Assembly (NCBI GenBank): GCA_049472395.1
Contig: JBLIRR010000036.1
Location: 1 to 64,000, forward strand
Length of the DNA stretch: 64,000 bases
From: JBLIRR01 sp049472395
Lineage (GTDB): Bacteria > SZUA-182 > DTGQ01 > JBLIRR01
Direction of reading: 5' to 3'
Positions 35,586 through 45,461 of the stretch are shown here, piece after piece. A program made the translations under genes and the position numbers. Within the stretch, counting starts at the first letter, position 1; every line of letters begins with the position of its first letter. The notes below the pieces were generated by a model. It saw nothing but the letters and a program-made list of their open reading frames with translations. It ran no database searches and had not been told where the DNA came from.

Positions 35586-37130
35586 ATGAGATTTATCCCT
35601 TCCACACCACTTACCTTCCAGTCCGAGCTTGTTCCCGACGAGGCGAGACTTGTAAGGCTGGCAGCCCTTGTATGCGCCTTTGATGTAAAGGCCCCGGTTA
35701 GAACGCTATGTTGTGTTTCCAAGCGACATATTCGTGATCGGATTAGGTTTGAAGGGGGTTGGAAGGTGTATGACAAAAGGTTTTGGCCGGGAGATACCTT
35801 TGGTGATCACCTCACCTTTGCTCTTAAGCATGAAAACATTGATCTTCTAGTTCTTAAGCGGATTTTCGACGCTGTTTCACCGAAAGAAATGCAGTCGTTT
35901 GTTTTGTCATCTCCTACCGGAGTTCAGGTGCGACGCGGCTGGTATTTGTATGAAACATGGACTAAAAATCAACTTGATGTGCCCGATGCACCGAACGTGG
36001 CTTTTGTTAACTTGCTTGATCCTAAAGCCTACTTTACGGCAAAACCCAGGCCGTCCAGGCGCCATAAGGTGAGGGACAATCTATTAGGAAACGCCGGATT
36101 TTGTCCGGTTATTAGACGCACGAAGGCGCTTGAAGAGTTCCTCTCTCTTGGTCTCAGTAACAAAGCCAAAGAAATCGTGGGACAAACGGGAACACACCTA
36201 ATCACACGTGCGGCCAGCTTCATGCTCTTGGCAGACAGTCGCGCGAGCTTTGAGATCGAAGGAGAGCGTCCCCTGCGAAACAGATTGGAGCGATGGGGTA
36301 AAGCTGTCAAACAGGCAGGGAAGAATCCTCTGAACATGGAGGAGATTATCCGCCTGCATGGGATTTTGATCGAGGACAGCCGTTTTATTCACGTCGGTCT
36401 GCGCCCGGACGGTGTATTTCTTGGCGAACGGGATCAGCTTGGCGATCCTGTGCCGGAATTTATAGGTGCTCGCCCAGATGACCTGGAGATATTAATGACT
36501 GGTCTGATCGAGGCCAACAGCCGTATGCGCGAGGCGGCTCTAGACCCGGTTTTGCAAGCCACAGCAACTGCGTTCGGTTTTATTTATATTCATCCACACC
36601 AAGATGGCAACGGTCGTCTTCACCGATACCTGATCCATCATGTGTTGGCGGAACGAAAATTTACCCCGCCGGGCATGGTGTTTCCGGTTTCATCCGTTAT
36701 GCTTGACCGGATTGACGATTATAAAGCCATGCTCCAGAGCCACTCGGGTTCCTTAATGGATTATATCGATTGGAAACCTACCCAGGAGCGGAACGTGGAG
36801 GTGCTGAACGACACTATAGACTTGTACCGCTATTATGATTGCACTTATGAAGCGGAATTCCTCGTTGGCTGTGTACGTCATACGGTCGAGCGCGACTTGC
36901 CGCGTGAAATAGACTATTTGCATCGGCATGATGAGGCGTTGCGCCGGATTATGGACACAGTCGCATTGCCGGATCGCCTGGCAGAAGACTTCATCATGTT
37001 TACTCGCCAAAACAAAGGCACTTTGCCGAACAGGAGGCGACAAAGGGAGTTCAAGGCAATGACTGACTATGAAGTGGGAGCCCTGGAGCAGATCATCCAG
37101 GACGCTTTCGAGGGGTTTGACGAAGAGTAA
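35586..37130 (+). CDS. fic: Fic-family protein (AMP-transferase-like) with its own inhibitory motif
   Basis: 514 aa. The Fic motif HPHQDGNGRLHR is near residue 336, complete for binding nucleotide and for the catalytic His. SFEIEGER near 221 fits the inhibitory (S/T)-x-x-x-E-(G/N) helix, placing it with Fic proteins that carry the inhibitory helix N-terminal to the Fic core. The first 200 residues and the last 120 have no motif I know. Fic enzymes attach AMP (or other groups) to protein hydroxyls and the Glu of the inhibitory helix blocks ATP. Codons are clearly richer in G and C than those of the neighbours, so the gene is probably acquired. The start sits directly on the last TACGAC repeat and lacks a clear Shine-Dalgarno; the frame is open upstream. 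Its end overlaps the convergent gene by 38 bases. Confidence 0.85.
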   Translation: MRFIPSTPLTFQSELVPDEARLVRLAALVCAFDVKAPVRTLCCVSKRHIRDRIRFEGGWKVYDKRFWPGDTFGDHLTFALKHENIDLLVLKRIFDAVSPKEMQSFVLSSPTGVQVRRGWYLYETWTKNQLDVPDAPNVAFVNLLDPKAYFTAKPRPSRRHKVRDNLLGNAGFCPVIRRTKALEEFLSLGLSNKAKEIVGQTGTHLITRAASFMLLADSRASFEIEGERPLRNRLERWGKAVKQAGKNPLNMEEIIRLHGILIEDSRFIHVGLRPDGVFLGERDQLGDPVPEFIGARPDDLEILMTGLIEANSRMREAALDPVLQATATAFGFIYIHPHQDGNGRLHRYLIHHVLAERKFTPPGMVFPVSSVMLDRIDDYKAMLQSHSGSLMDYIDWKPTQERNVEVLNDTIDLYRYYDCTYEAEFLVGCVRHTVERDLPREIDYLHRHDEALRRIMDTVALPDRLAEDFIMFTRQNKGTLPNRRRQREFKAMTDYEVGALEQIIQDAFEGFDEE

Positions 37131-39285
37131 AACTTTTTTTAGGAAAGATAAATTCTATCTGTGTGGTGGATTGTGTATTTTTCATTCTAAAGCGCCTCAC
37201 AATAACCTTAGCTGCATAGTAGCTTCCCACCGCAAGGATACCGATAGTAAGGCAGATAACTATGATGCGGGCCCAACGCCTTTTTGGTGTTCCGGAGGCA
37301 TTTTCAGGATAGGGCAGACGGTGGGTAAACTGGCGGCGCTGCTGACGGCTAGGCCTCATGTTGACATTAATAGCCCACCCCCCGGCCTCAAGAATAGCGC
37401 TTAAATCTTGACGACGAAGCTTGATGATAGCGATAAGACTCACAGGAATTCCTACAATAAGTGCCCCCCCGAGAAAGCCAAAGAAGGCCTGCATGCGGGA
37501 CATACCTGTCAAGGTTTTGGCAATAAAAGCAAATGCAGATCCAATGGCAGCTGCCGACACACTGAGGCCAACAAGAAGTCCCGGCCCGGAAGGCAGCCTT
37601 TCTTGTCCTGTTTTCGGAGGTGGTGCGTGCAACATTTCATCAACACTTTTCTGCAAATCTTTCTCTGTGGAGCCGGAAAGCGCCTCTATCTTGCCAAGGA
37701 CAAATTGCCACAAACGGACAAAAGGAGACGCCAATGACTCGCTAATGCTAATAGGATTTTCAATAATCTGGATCACTCGCGCGTCAAACTCTTTTCCCTC
37801 AGGAGTGAAAAAAATTCCTCGTTTTCCCACTGTCAGATTACCCTTTGAGCCGGCGGTGGCGGGGACGGCGACATTAAGCTTTTCAGCCTCTGTCTTTCCG
37901 GTAATTTCAAGGTACATCATGAAAAAATTACTCATTTTAGCCATCACACTGTGTTGAGCCGGATTATCGACCTTTACTGCCAGGTTAAACCATCTTCCAT
38001 CAATAACCGCCGAGCCTATCTCAAAAAGCGCTCTCTCGCTGGGTGAATAAAGCTGCGGAAAGCTCACGCAATTATTTGCAATACGCATGATGTTCTTAGA
38101 GTAAAGCAAAAATTTTTCAAGGTCCCTGATTCCTTGTAATGTTGCCGCCACCCCCTGATCTGCTTTTATTAAAGCCATGACCTTATTGTGGATGTCACCG
38201 TGATAATAGGCCGTAAGCTTCTCCATGGAAAGGGATGCGACATTTTCACCCTTTTTCTGGGCAAGATAACTCTCGTAGGGAGCAATAGCAGATTGAACGC
38301 GCATCCACTCTCCCTCGGAAAGTGAGTCACCAATTTTTCCCAAAACAACCTTTAACACCCTCTCCTTGAGGGTGACAATCCAGGTCCAATAAAAGGGATT
38401 CACGGATTCCTCGGTAAGGGGGAGCCTCCCTTTGTGTGTTGGGTGCGCCAATGGTGCATTCTTTAAATACGTGGCGAGGGAATCCGCCTGTGTCTGAGCT
38501 ATGCCATCAAAATCCGCGTGCTGCTCCTCTACCTTGCGTATAATATTCGGATCAAACCGCATGAGCCGGCACATTGCAAAAAAAGAATCAATCTTCCCGG
38601 CATAAGACTTATAAATCTTGCATATTGAGGGTGTATCCATGCCAAATGGCATGACCTCTGTAGCTTTATTTCCCTCTGGAATTTCTCCTCTCTTTTTCCA
38701 ATCCATATATGAAATGACAGCAGCCATAAAATCATTAATATTCTGCTCGGTAATACCCTTTTCCCCACTCAGGTCTAATGCTCCCCCAGTGCATGTGATC
38801 ACATCAATTATAAAATTTTTTATTTCACTATGTTCTGCTGCTTCAGGTATAATAATGCCATCCCCATTGAGAGGCTGCTGCGTTGCTTGTGCCTGAAACT
38901 GACGCACCTGTGCAAGGGAAATACCCGTCTCCCCTGCCCTATCAAGCATTTTTAAAACATAAAGAGCTGAATTCAGCAAGGCCTTGCCAGAGGGAGAGTG
39001 AGTTGTGATTACGGAAAGCGGAATAATTTCCTCCTGTGTGTGAAGATAATTTCGGTCGGCAATAACATCGAGGAGCCATCTGATGGCACGCTTCAGCTTA
39101 TTCGAAGTAATTCTGCCGCTGCCGTCACTATCAAGCAACTCGATAAGCTTTCTATCGCATTGGAGGGCTGAGGCGGGAATACTCGTTGCTGCCCAGAGGG
39201 ATTCGTCAAGAGTGAGGACATCCTCCAGGTCCTCTCCTGTCTCAATTACTAATTGATATGATTTCCCGTACTTTCTAAAGCGCAT
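37093..39285 (-). CDS. EF-hand-containing protein with two C-terminal membrane helices
   Basis: 730 aa, family not recognised. LLDSDGSGRITSNKLKRAI near residue 50 is a good EF-hand loop (D-x-D-x-S-G-R-I-T). The middle (about 150-560) is mostly helical, with PFYWTWIVTLKERVLKVVLG and GRWFNLAVKVDNPAQ as recognisable blocks. Two membrane helices at about 590-640 and a third near 700 end it, so the mass lies on one side of the membrane. A decayed second copy is at 62315-63697. The two C-termini differ: the last 20 residues here (after KNTQSTTQIEF) lie over the end of the convergent fic gene, so they were probably replaced when fic arrived. Confidence 0.7.
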   Translation of the reverse strand: MRFRKYGKSYQLVIETGEDLEDVLTLDESLWAATSIPASALQCDRKLIELLDSDGSGRITSNKLKRAIRWLLDVIADRNYLHTQEEIIPLSVITTHSPSGKALLNSALYVLKMLDRAGETGISLAQVRQFQAQATQQPLNGDGIIIPEAAEHSEIKNFIIDVITCTGGALDLSGEKGITEQNINDFMAAVISYMDWKKRGEIPEGNKATEVMPFGMDTPSICKIYKSYAGKIDSFFAMCRLMRFDPNIIRKVEEQHADFDGIAQTQADSLATYLKNAPLAHPTHKGRLPLTEESVNPFYWTWIVTLKERVLKVVLGKIGDSLSEGEWMRVQSAIAPYESYLAQKKGENVASLSMEKLTAYYHGDIHNKVMALIKADQGVAATLQGIRDLEKFLLYSKNIMRIANNCVSFPQLYSPSERALFEIGSAVIDGRWFNLAVKVDNPAQHSVMAKMSNFFMMYLEITGKTEAEKLNVAVPATAGSKGNLTVGKRGIFFTPEGKEFDARVIQIIENPISISESLASPFVRLWQFVLGKIEALSGSTEKDLQKSVDEMLHAPPPKTGQERLPSGPGLLVGLSVSAAAIGSAFAFIAKTLTGMSRMQAFFGFLGGALIVGIPVSLIAIIKLRRQDLSAILEAGGWAINVNMRPSRQQRRQFTHRLPYPENASGTPKRRWARIIVICLTIGILAVGSYYAAKVIVRRFRMKNTQSTTQIEFIFPKKSFTLRQTPRKRPG

Positions 39286-39473
39286 TTTATACCTCAGACA
39301 GCACTTTATTCTGGATGTTATAAATAGAAATTATAGTAAAAAAGGCATCCATCATCAACACCAAAAAGTAGGGATAATTGCTCATTGATTTAATTTTTTC
39401 TTATCCCTATAATTAATGACAAAGTAAATACTCTTTTTTTAAACTTATTTTAAACTTATAAAAGAGATAACGT

Positions 39474-40538
39474 ATGCCGAGGTTTTTTAAAAAAGTTGCT
39501 AAAAAGGTAGGCCTTGCTCCGGGAACGCTTGTATATACGAATGAGCAAAAAATGGAAAAGGCCAAAATCACCCTGATCGATTATGATGAAAAAGAACTGG
39601 AGGAGAGGCACGTAAATAAAATTGAAGAATGTTTTCCCCTTAAAGAGACTTCAACTGTAAGCTGGATAAACATTGATGGCTTACATGAGATTGAAATCAT
39701 CGAAGCAATTGAAAAAGCGTTTGGCATTCATCCCCTTGTGCTGGAAGATATTTTGAATACCTCCCAGCGCCCTAAATATGAAGATTTTGAGCAGTATCTC
39801 TATGTGGTTCTCAAGATGCTGACCTTTGATGAGGGAGAAAAGGAGATTAAAGCTGAGCAGGTGAGCATTATTATCGGACCTCATTTTTTACTCTCATTTC
39901 AGGAAAAAGAAGGTGATATTTTCAATCCCGTGAGAGAGAGAATAAGAAATGCCAAAGGCAGAATAAGAAAAATGGGAACCGATTACCTTGCCTATGCCCT
40001 TCTGGACGCAATAATAGACTATTACTTCGTTATCCTGGAGAAAATCGGAGAAGAGATTGAGGATCTGGAAGAATTATTACTCACAAACCCTACTCATGAA
40101 ACCTTGCACACTATTCACCATTTAAAGCAGGAAATCATTTTTCTTAGAAAATCCATCTGGCCCTTACGCGAGGTTATTAATGCGCTCACACGGGGAGAGT
40201 TTACCATGATCCATGAGACAACGGGCATTTATTTGCGAGATGTCTATGACCATACTATCCAGGCAATTGATACTATTGAGACATTCAGGGATATTATTTC
40301 CGGAATGCTTGACATCTATCTTTCCAGCATCAGCAATAAGATGAATAATGTCATGAAGGTATTAACGATTATTGCGACGATCTTTATCCCCATGACCTTT
40401 GTTGCAGGCATCTATGGCATGAACTTTAAATATATGCCTGAGCTGGAATGGAGGTGGGGATATCCTGCAGTGTGGGCATTGATGGGGGCTATCTTTATCG
40501 TGATGCTCATATATTTTAAAACAAAAGAGTGGATATAG
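39474..40538 (+). CDS. corA: CorA-family magnesium/cobalt transporter
   Basis: 354 aa. A cytoplasmic domain of about 285 residues precedes two C-terminal membrane helices; YGMNF, the ion-selecting GMN motif, is at the end of the first, and an acidic loop (MPELEWRWG) joins it to the second. Length and order fit CorA. It probably imports Mg2+ as a pentamer. It converges with ldh, nine bases apart. Confidence 0.93.
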   Translation: MPRFFKKVAKKVGLAPGTLVYTNEQKMEKAKITLIDYDEKELEERHVNKIEECFPLKETSTVSWINIDGLHEIEIIEAIEKAFGIHPLVLEDILNTSQRPKYEDFEQYLYVVLKMLTFDEGEKEIKAEQVSIIIGPHFLLSFQEKEGDIFNPVRERIRNAKGRIRKMGTDYLAYALLDAIIDYYFVILEKIGEEIEDLEELLLTNPTHETLHTIHHLKQEIIFLRKSIWPLREVINALTRGEFTMIHETTGIYLRDVYDHTIQAIDTIETFRDIISGMLDIYLSSISNKMNNVMKVLTIIATIFIPMTFVAGIYGMNFKYMPELEWRWGYPAVWALMGAIFIVMLIYFKTKEWI

Positions 40539-40547
40539 TATTCTTTG

Positions 40548-41504
40548 CTATAGCCTAATCTTTTCAATCACCCCCTTGAGGCTTTGAGCGGAGTGGATAA
40601 GCTGCTCTCTTTCCTTAGGCGAAAGCTCGATCTTCAGGAACCTCTCAACACCATTTCTGTTAATGAGGGAGGGAATGCTCAAGCATACATCATTTATTCC
40701 GTAATAATCATTGATCAGGGTAGAAACAGGCAGGATTGAATTCTCATCCCTTAGTATTGCCTCCGTGATCCTCACCAGAGCAAGGGCCACAGCATAATAA
40801 GTGGCTCCTTTGGCTTCGATAATTTTATATGCCGCATCTCTCACCTGCTCAAAGATTTGGCCCAGTTGTTTTTCGTGCTCACATGAATGATGTCGGCTGC
40901 ACATTGGGCAATACTTCTCAAAACGCATTCCACCGATATTGGCATTACTCCATACCGGAAGTTCAGTATCCCCGTGTTCCCCGATAATATAAGCGTGAAC
41001 ATTTCTGGTGTCCACATTGCAATGAGTGCTCAGTAAATAACGGAATCTCGAGGTATCTAAAACAGTACCCGACCCGATAACCCTGTTGAATGGAAGTTTC
41101 GAAATTTTTAAAGTCATATAGGTTAATATATCAACAGGATTTGAGACCACAAGGAGAAGGGCATCAGCAGCATATTTTTGGATCTGTGGTATCATCTGAT
41201 AAAAGATATCAGTATTAGCCTGTACCAGATCTATACGTGTCTGGCCCGGTTTTTGCTTCGCTCCGGCGGTAATCACCACGATATCCGAATCTTCGCATCC
41301 TGAATAGTCTGAAGAATATATCTTGGCTGGCGGGACAAAACTCAGACCGTGGTTTAGATCCATACATTCACCCATAGCCTTTTCATCATTCATATCAACC
41401 AGCACAATCTCCCTTGCAAGGCCACTCGTCATGAGAGAAAAGGCAAAGGTGCTCCCCACATTCCCTGCGCCAATGATAGAAACCTTAGGTTTTAGGGATT
41501 TCAT
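40548..41504 (-). CDS. ldh: L-lactate dehydrogenase
   Basis: 318 aa. The NAD-binding GAGNVGSTFA loop is at residue 11, the specificity loop reads GAKQKPGQTR, catalytic Asp/Arg lie in NPVDILT and DTSRFR, and the catalytic His in GEHGDTELPVWS. Gln in the specificity loop (KQKPG) points to lactate rather than malate, where Arg is usual. It converts pyruvate and lactate with NADH/NAD in the cytosol. An insert with four Cys and several His (CPMCSRHHSCEHE, residues about 199-211) after the catalytic region is unusual but known in some LDHs of this type. Upstream lies a glycogen phosphorylase fragment. Confidence 0.9.
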   Translation of the reverse strand: MKSLKPKVSIIGAGNVGSTFAFSLMTSGLAREIVLVDMNDEKAMGECMDLNHGLSFVPPAKIYSSDYSGCEDSDIVVITAGAKQKPGQTRIDLVQANTDIFYQMIPQIQKYAADALLLVVSNPVDILTYMTLKISKLPFNRVIGSGTVLDTSRFRYLLSTHCNVDTRNVHAYIIGEHGDTELPVWSNANIGGMRFEKYCPMCSRHHSCEHEKQLGQIFEQVRDAAYKIIEAKGATYYAVALALVRITEAILRDENSILPVSTLINDYYGINDVCLSIPSLINRNGVERFLKIELSPKEREQLIHSAQSLKGVIEKIRL

Positions 41505-41531
41505 GATTGTTTCCTTTCCTTTTAATTTTAT

Positions 41532-41939
41532 TTATATAAAGGGAAAATCCATATTACATGGCGATATCCCCGCAACCGGTTTATAACAGTGTGTCGCATA
41601 ATCCATAACCATGCGATCGGAGCTATATTTCCAACCGAGTGTTCGCATGGCCTGCTTCACTTTAGCGATCCACTCGCGTGGAATATTCTTTGTATCCCGG
41701 CTGTAATATAAAGGTATGACTTCTTCCTCCAAGCATTTAAAAAGAAGCTCCCTATCTTTTTGATTTCTCATTTCACTATTCTCATTTCTCGATCCTCGCA
41801 CGCCAAATCCATTTATTCCATCATAGCCTTCTGCCCACCATCCATCAAGAATAGAAAGATTTAATCCGCCGTTGCTCCACTCTATCTGGTTCCATAATTC
41901 ATACACCTCCCTTTTATTGTCTTTATTTTCCTTTGACAA
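41532..41939 (-). pseudogene. C-terminal fragment of a glycogen phosphorylase-type enzyme
   Basis: 135 residues include NGGLNLSILDGWWAEGYDG, LLFKCLEEEVIPLYYSRD and IPREWIAKVKQAMRTLGW. These are the last conserved blocks of bacterial alpha-glucan phosphorylases (GT35), where NGxLNLSxLDGWW normally follows GTSGMKA. That preceding block is replaced by an unrelated start, and the pyridoxal phosphate Lys region is missing. The fragment cannot be catalytic by itself. Its place next to ldh suggests a lost glycogen-to-lactate gene pair. Confidence 0.8.
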
Positions 41940-42116
41940 GGATGATGATATTTTATTCTAAGAGCGTGTAATCATCAAACCCAATAACAGTATTTTTTTA
42001 TATTAATGTTTTTATATTTATACATTACCAAATTGTAATATATGGGTAATCTTCTCGTCATCTTACCGTGGTATTATTTTTACAGTTATACTTCGTATAC
42101 TTAAGGAGACACTACC

Positions 42117-44276
42117 ATGTCATGGAGAAGCATACCTGTTCTGGCGTATCATAATATTGACGGGCAGGGTAACGGACGCAGTGTAAACGGCCATCCATTG
42201 GATTATTTTAAAAGGCATCTTGATGTTGTATGTGAATTAGGTTTTAAAACAATTTCCGCTCAACATTTGTTCGATATATGTGTAGGAAAAAGAAAACATG
42301 ATAAAAAATATATTGCTCTTACCTTTGATGACTGTCATCTGAGTCATTGGCTCTATGCGATTCCTCTGCTGGCGGAGAGAAATATGAACGGTATTTTCTT
42401 TACTGTGACGGATTTTATTTGGGAGGGCCCTAAAAGAGGCTTTGAATCTGCGCCATTGCTCTTAGATCCTTCGGAATCATTTAAAAATGCCCTTATTAAT
42501 AAGGATTATACCCAATTTATGAATTGGGCTGAGCTTGAATCTTCAATCCTCGACTATGGCATGGAAATATATGCCCATTCATGCATACATCAAGCGTGTT
42601 TTAAAAATTTGAAATTCCTGGGAAATTTTTCTGAACAGTTCCATTGGTCACTCTATGGTATATATCATTCACCGAAATCCAACTACCCGATATATGAACG
42701 GGGGAGCGCTCTGGCATATAACGGCTTCTGGCCGCGCGTCATGCATAATGAACTTACATTTAAGCTGCGGTCGGATAATGAACGGTTTAATTATTGCCTG
42801 AATGATTTCAGCACATGTTATCGAAAAATCAGGCAGCTCAATAAATTGAATACCCAATTTTTTTGCTGGCCTTGGGGCCAATTTGACACCCTTTCGATGC
42901 AGGCACTGCAGGAGGCTGGTTTCACCGGTTCATTTACCTTGGAACGAACGCGGAATGGTCGAGGAAAGGATCCATTTCGCTTGAGTCGTATTATCGTAGG
43001 ACGGACAAATAGCCACAAATGGCTCCGCACAAGATTATTGATGCACTACCCCTCAATCGGCGCAAATTTATTTTTTAAGTATTTTAGAAAAAAGAATGAA
43101 GTAAAAAATGTAATGTATATGACTGATTCACGACATATAAGCGGTGGAACCCGCCAGCTTCTCAATAATGTCTTAGCTATGCAACATTATGGTGTCAATA
43201 CGTATGTTGTGTCAATTGCGGGCTCCTCCCTTGAAACAGCCCTAAGGGGGACAAAGGCCCACATAATAGTGTGGGACAGCATGAACAGCATTATGCTTTG
43301 TGCCATTAAGCTTGTTTTCCTCGCACGGAAAAATAATATTCACGTAATTCATACCTTTCACAGTAGGGCGGTCAAGATTGCAGTACTTGCCAAACTCCTT
43401 GGCGGTGGATTTAGGCTTTACATCAACCGGGGAGTTATTTCTTCCCCCAATTGGCTAATCGGTATTTTTGCCAGAATTTCAAATGGCGTTATATGCAATT
43501 CTCAAAGAATTTCAGAAGTCCTGCAAAAATATCTCGTTCCGCAAAGTAGAATCAATATTGTATACAATTCTTTTGTTGGTGTTTCCCCCGAGGCAAAGCC
43601 TGCTGGGAGCGGCAACACATCCGTTGTCTTTGTCGGCAATTCTAATCCTGTCAAGGGGTATGACGTATTTGTACAAACCGTCTCAGAATATTACAAAAAC
43701 TTTTTACATCGAAATATCGATTTTGTTGCCTGCGGAATACCAAAAGACAATGTATTCAAGGTTGTGGCACATCAAGATCCCGCCGGAATAACCTTACTTG
43801 GAAGCCTTTCTTTTGAGAATATTCAGCGTGTTCTCAACACCTCAAGCATTTTTCTACTGTCCTCAAGAAGAGAGGGTATGCCCAATACACTTCTGGAGGC
43901 ATTTAACGCCTCACTCCCGGTTGTGTGTACTAATGTGGGGGGCGTTAATGAATTGATAAGGCATGGATTAAACGGGCTTTTATGCGAGAGTCAAAATCCT
44001 CACATTCTTGCCCATTTCATTCGATTTCTTGTTAATCATCCGGAAGAAAGAGAAAAGTTTGGAAAACTCAATAAGAAAATTGTCTCCGAATATCTCACAA
44101 ATACACGCAAGGGTTATAGTCTTTTGCGTGTATATTCAGGTGAGAATGTTCATGATGCCATCCCTTTCGATAAACTCAATAATGGTAAACCTCTGTTTTC
44201 AATATTTCAAATCCAAGAAGAAGATGAGGGAGTAAAGCGCAATGGGCAGATATTATATGCCCGAGGAATCGAATAA
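42117..44276 (+). CDS. Polysaccharide deacetylase fused to a GT4 glycosyltransferase
   Basis: 719 aa, with AAGGAG nine bases before the start. Residues 1-310 are a NodB-type deacetylase: metal/base motif LTFDDCH near 66, AHSCIH near 156 and a CWPWGQFD block near 250. Residues about 330-690 are a GT-B glycosyltransferase: GGTRQLL near 344, VGNSNPVKGYD, and EGMPNTLLEAF with the E-x7-E sugar-nucleotide site near 588. The fusion suggests that one surface glycan is both extended and deacetylated, probably with a later step by the overlapping radical SAM gene. No signal peptide, so it acts in the cytoplasm. Family roles are known; the substrate is not. Confidence 0.85.
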   Translation: MSWRSIPVLAYHNIDGQGNGRSVNGHPLDYFKRHLDVVCELGFKTISAQHLFDICVGKRKHDKKYIALTFDDCHLSHWLYAIPLLAERNMNGIFFTVTDFIWEGPKRGFESAPLLLDPSESFKNALINKDYTQFMNWAELESSILDYGMEIYAHSCIHQACFKNLKFLGNFSEQFHWSLYGIYHSPKSNYPIYERGSALAYNGFWPRVMHNELTFKLRSDNERFNYCLNDFSTCYRKIRQLNKLNTQFFCWPWGQFDTLSMQALQEAGFTGSFTLERTRNGRGKDPFRLSRIIVGRTNSHKWLRTRLLMHYPSIGANLFFKYFRKKNEVKNVMYMTDSRHISGGTRQLLNNVLAMQHYGVNTYVVSIAGSSLETALRGTKAHIIVWDSMNSIMLCAIKLVFLARKNNIHVIHTFHSRAVKIAVLAKLLGGGFRLYINRGVISSPNWLIGIFARISNGVICNSQRISEVLQKYLVPQSRINIVYNSFVGVSPEAKPAGSGNTSVVFVGNSNPVKGYDVFVQTVSEYYKNFLHRNIDFVACGIPKDNVFKVVAHQDPAGITLLGSLSFENIQRVLNTSSIFLLSSRREGMPNTLLEAFNASLPVVCTNVGGVNELIRHGLNGLLCESQNPHILAHFIRFLVNHPEEREKFGKLNKKIVSEYLTNTRKGYSLLRVYSGENVHDAIPFDKLNNGKPLFSIFQIQEEDEGVKRNGQILYARGIE

Positions 44277-45171
44277 GCATCTGGGCCCCGTGTTTCATTG
44301 GCTAAAAACCGGTGAGCGGCCTCGTCCGCATTTTCCACGGGCCATTCAAATCCAGACCATAAGCCTTTGCAATGCACAATGCTCTTTTTGCGGTTATAAG
44401 AGCACTTTCACTACTCAGCCTCAAGGAGTAATCGACGAGGCTCTTTTCAAAAAAATAATTGATGAATGCAGCCATCATTATATTGGTCGTATAAGCCCTT
44501 ATTTGATGAATGAGCCGCTTCTTGATAAAAATCTTCCTGAAAAGATTGCCTATATCAATAGAAACAAAAAACTCGGAACCAAAACAAAAATAAACACCAA
44601 TGGCTATCTATTGAATGAAAATATGAGTCATGGCCTCATAAAAGCAGGTCTCAGGCATCTGTGGATTAGTATTCAAGGGTATTCTCGCCAGACATATCGA
44701 AAAGCCATGGGACTGGACGACCCCCAACGTGTTTTCGACAACATCGACAGACTAATCGAGATTAAGGAGAAATTGCGATCACATGTGCCCAAACTAACCA
44801 TCACTACCCTGAATACAAAAATTGTTGCAACGGAGCTGGAATATGCAAAAGCCTATTGGAAAAAGAAACAGATCAATTTTAGGATTCATGGCCTTGATAA
44901 TAGAGCAGGAGAGGAGCTTAGGGCGATTGCCCCGAACAAACCTCACCGCAGACGATCATGCGACCTTTTTCTGAAACAGGCCTATATACTATTTAATGGA
45001 GATATGCTGTTTTGCTGTCACGATTGGCGTCGCACCGTTGTTGTAGGCAATGTGAAAGAAAGATCAATCAAGGAAATATGGAATTCTTCCTTGTATAAAA
45101 AACTGATTTATCAATATAATTCAGGGGATTTCAGCAATATTGCGATCTGCCGCCAGTGCGCCGGTTATTAA
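44242..45171 (+). CDS. Radical SAM/SPASM-domain protein
   Basis: 309 aa; begins 35 bases before the end of the deacetylase gene, so the two are translationally coupled. C-NAQ-C-SF-C near residue 34 binds the SAM 4Fe-4S cluster. The C-terminal SPASM part has Cys at RRSCDLF, FCCHDWR and CRQCAGY for a further cluster. WISIQGYSRQTYRKAMG fits the strand-4 region of this superfamily. Similar proteins lie in sugar and surface-glycan loci, where they modify peptides or sugars. The reaction here cannot be told. Confidence 0.85.
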   Translation: MGRYYMPEESNKHLGPVFHWLKTGERPRPHFPRAIQIQTISLCNAQCSFCGYKSTFTTQPQGVIDEALFKKIIDECSHHYIGRISPYLMNEPLLDKNLPEKIAYINRNKKLGTKTKINTNGYLLNENMSHGLIKAGLRHLWISIQGYSRQTYRKAMGLDDPQRVFDNIDRLIEIKEKLRSHVPKLTITTLNTKIVATELEYAKAYWKKKQINFRIHGLDNRAGEELRAIAPNKPHRRRSCDLFLKQAYILFNGDMLFCCHDWRRTVVVGNVKERSIKEIWNSSLYKKLIYQYNSGDFSNIAICRQCAGY

Positions 45172-45237
45172 TCATGCGGGGATTACTATTCAATTCTGTC
45201 ACTCAATCTTCTTACACGGGAAATAGAAAAGAAAAAT

Positions 45238-45385
45238 CAATTATAAAATCCTAAACTAAAAAAAATACCGTATCCCTAATCCTCCGTTAAAGTCACACTC
45301 TACGTTGGGAGTTATATCAACAATAGCAGCCGCTTCAACAAACATATCCATGAGATATTTCAGAAAGGTATAGTCCAAGCCCATA
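45238..45385 (-). pseudogene. C-terminal strands of an outer membrane barrel protein
   Basis: The minus strand reads DYTFLKYLMDMFVEAAAIVD then VECDFNGGLGIRYFFSLGFYN and stop. Alternating hydrophobic strands ending in aromatic residues are typical of the last strands of an outer membrane barrel. No start or remaining body is present. Confidence 0.45.
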
Positions 45386-45461
45386 TGTGGACTGCTTTTT
45401 TTCTGCTTTAATGATGGCTTGGATGCTTATAGCCTTATATGTAATCCTTAGAAGATTGTTA

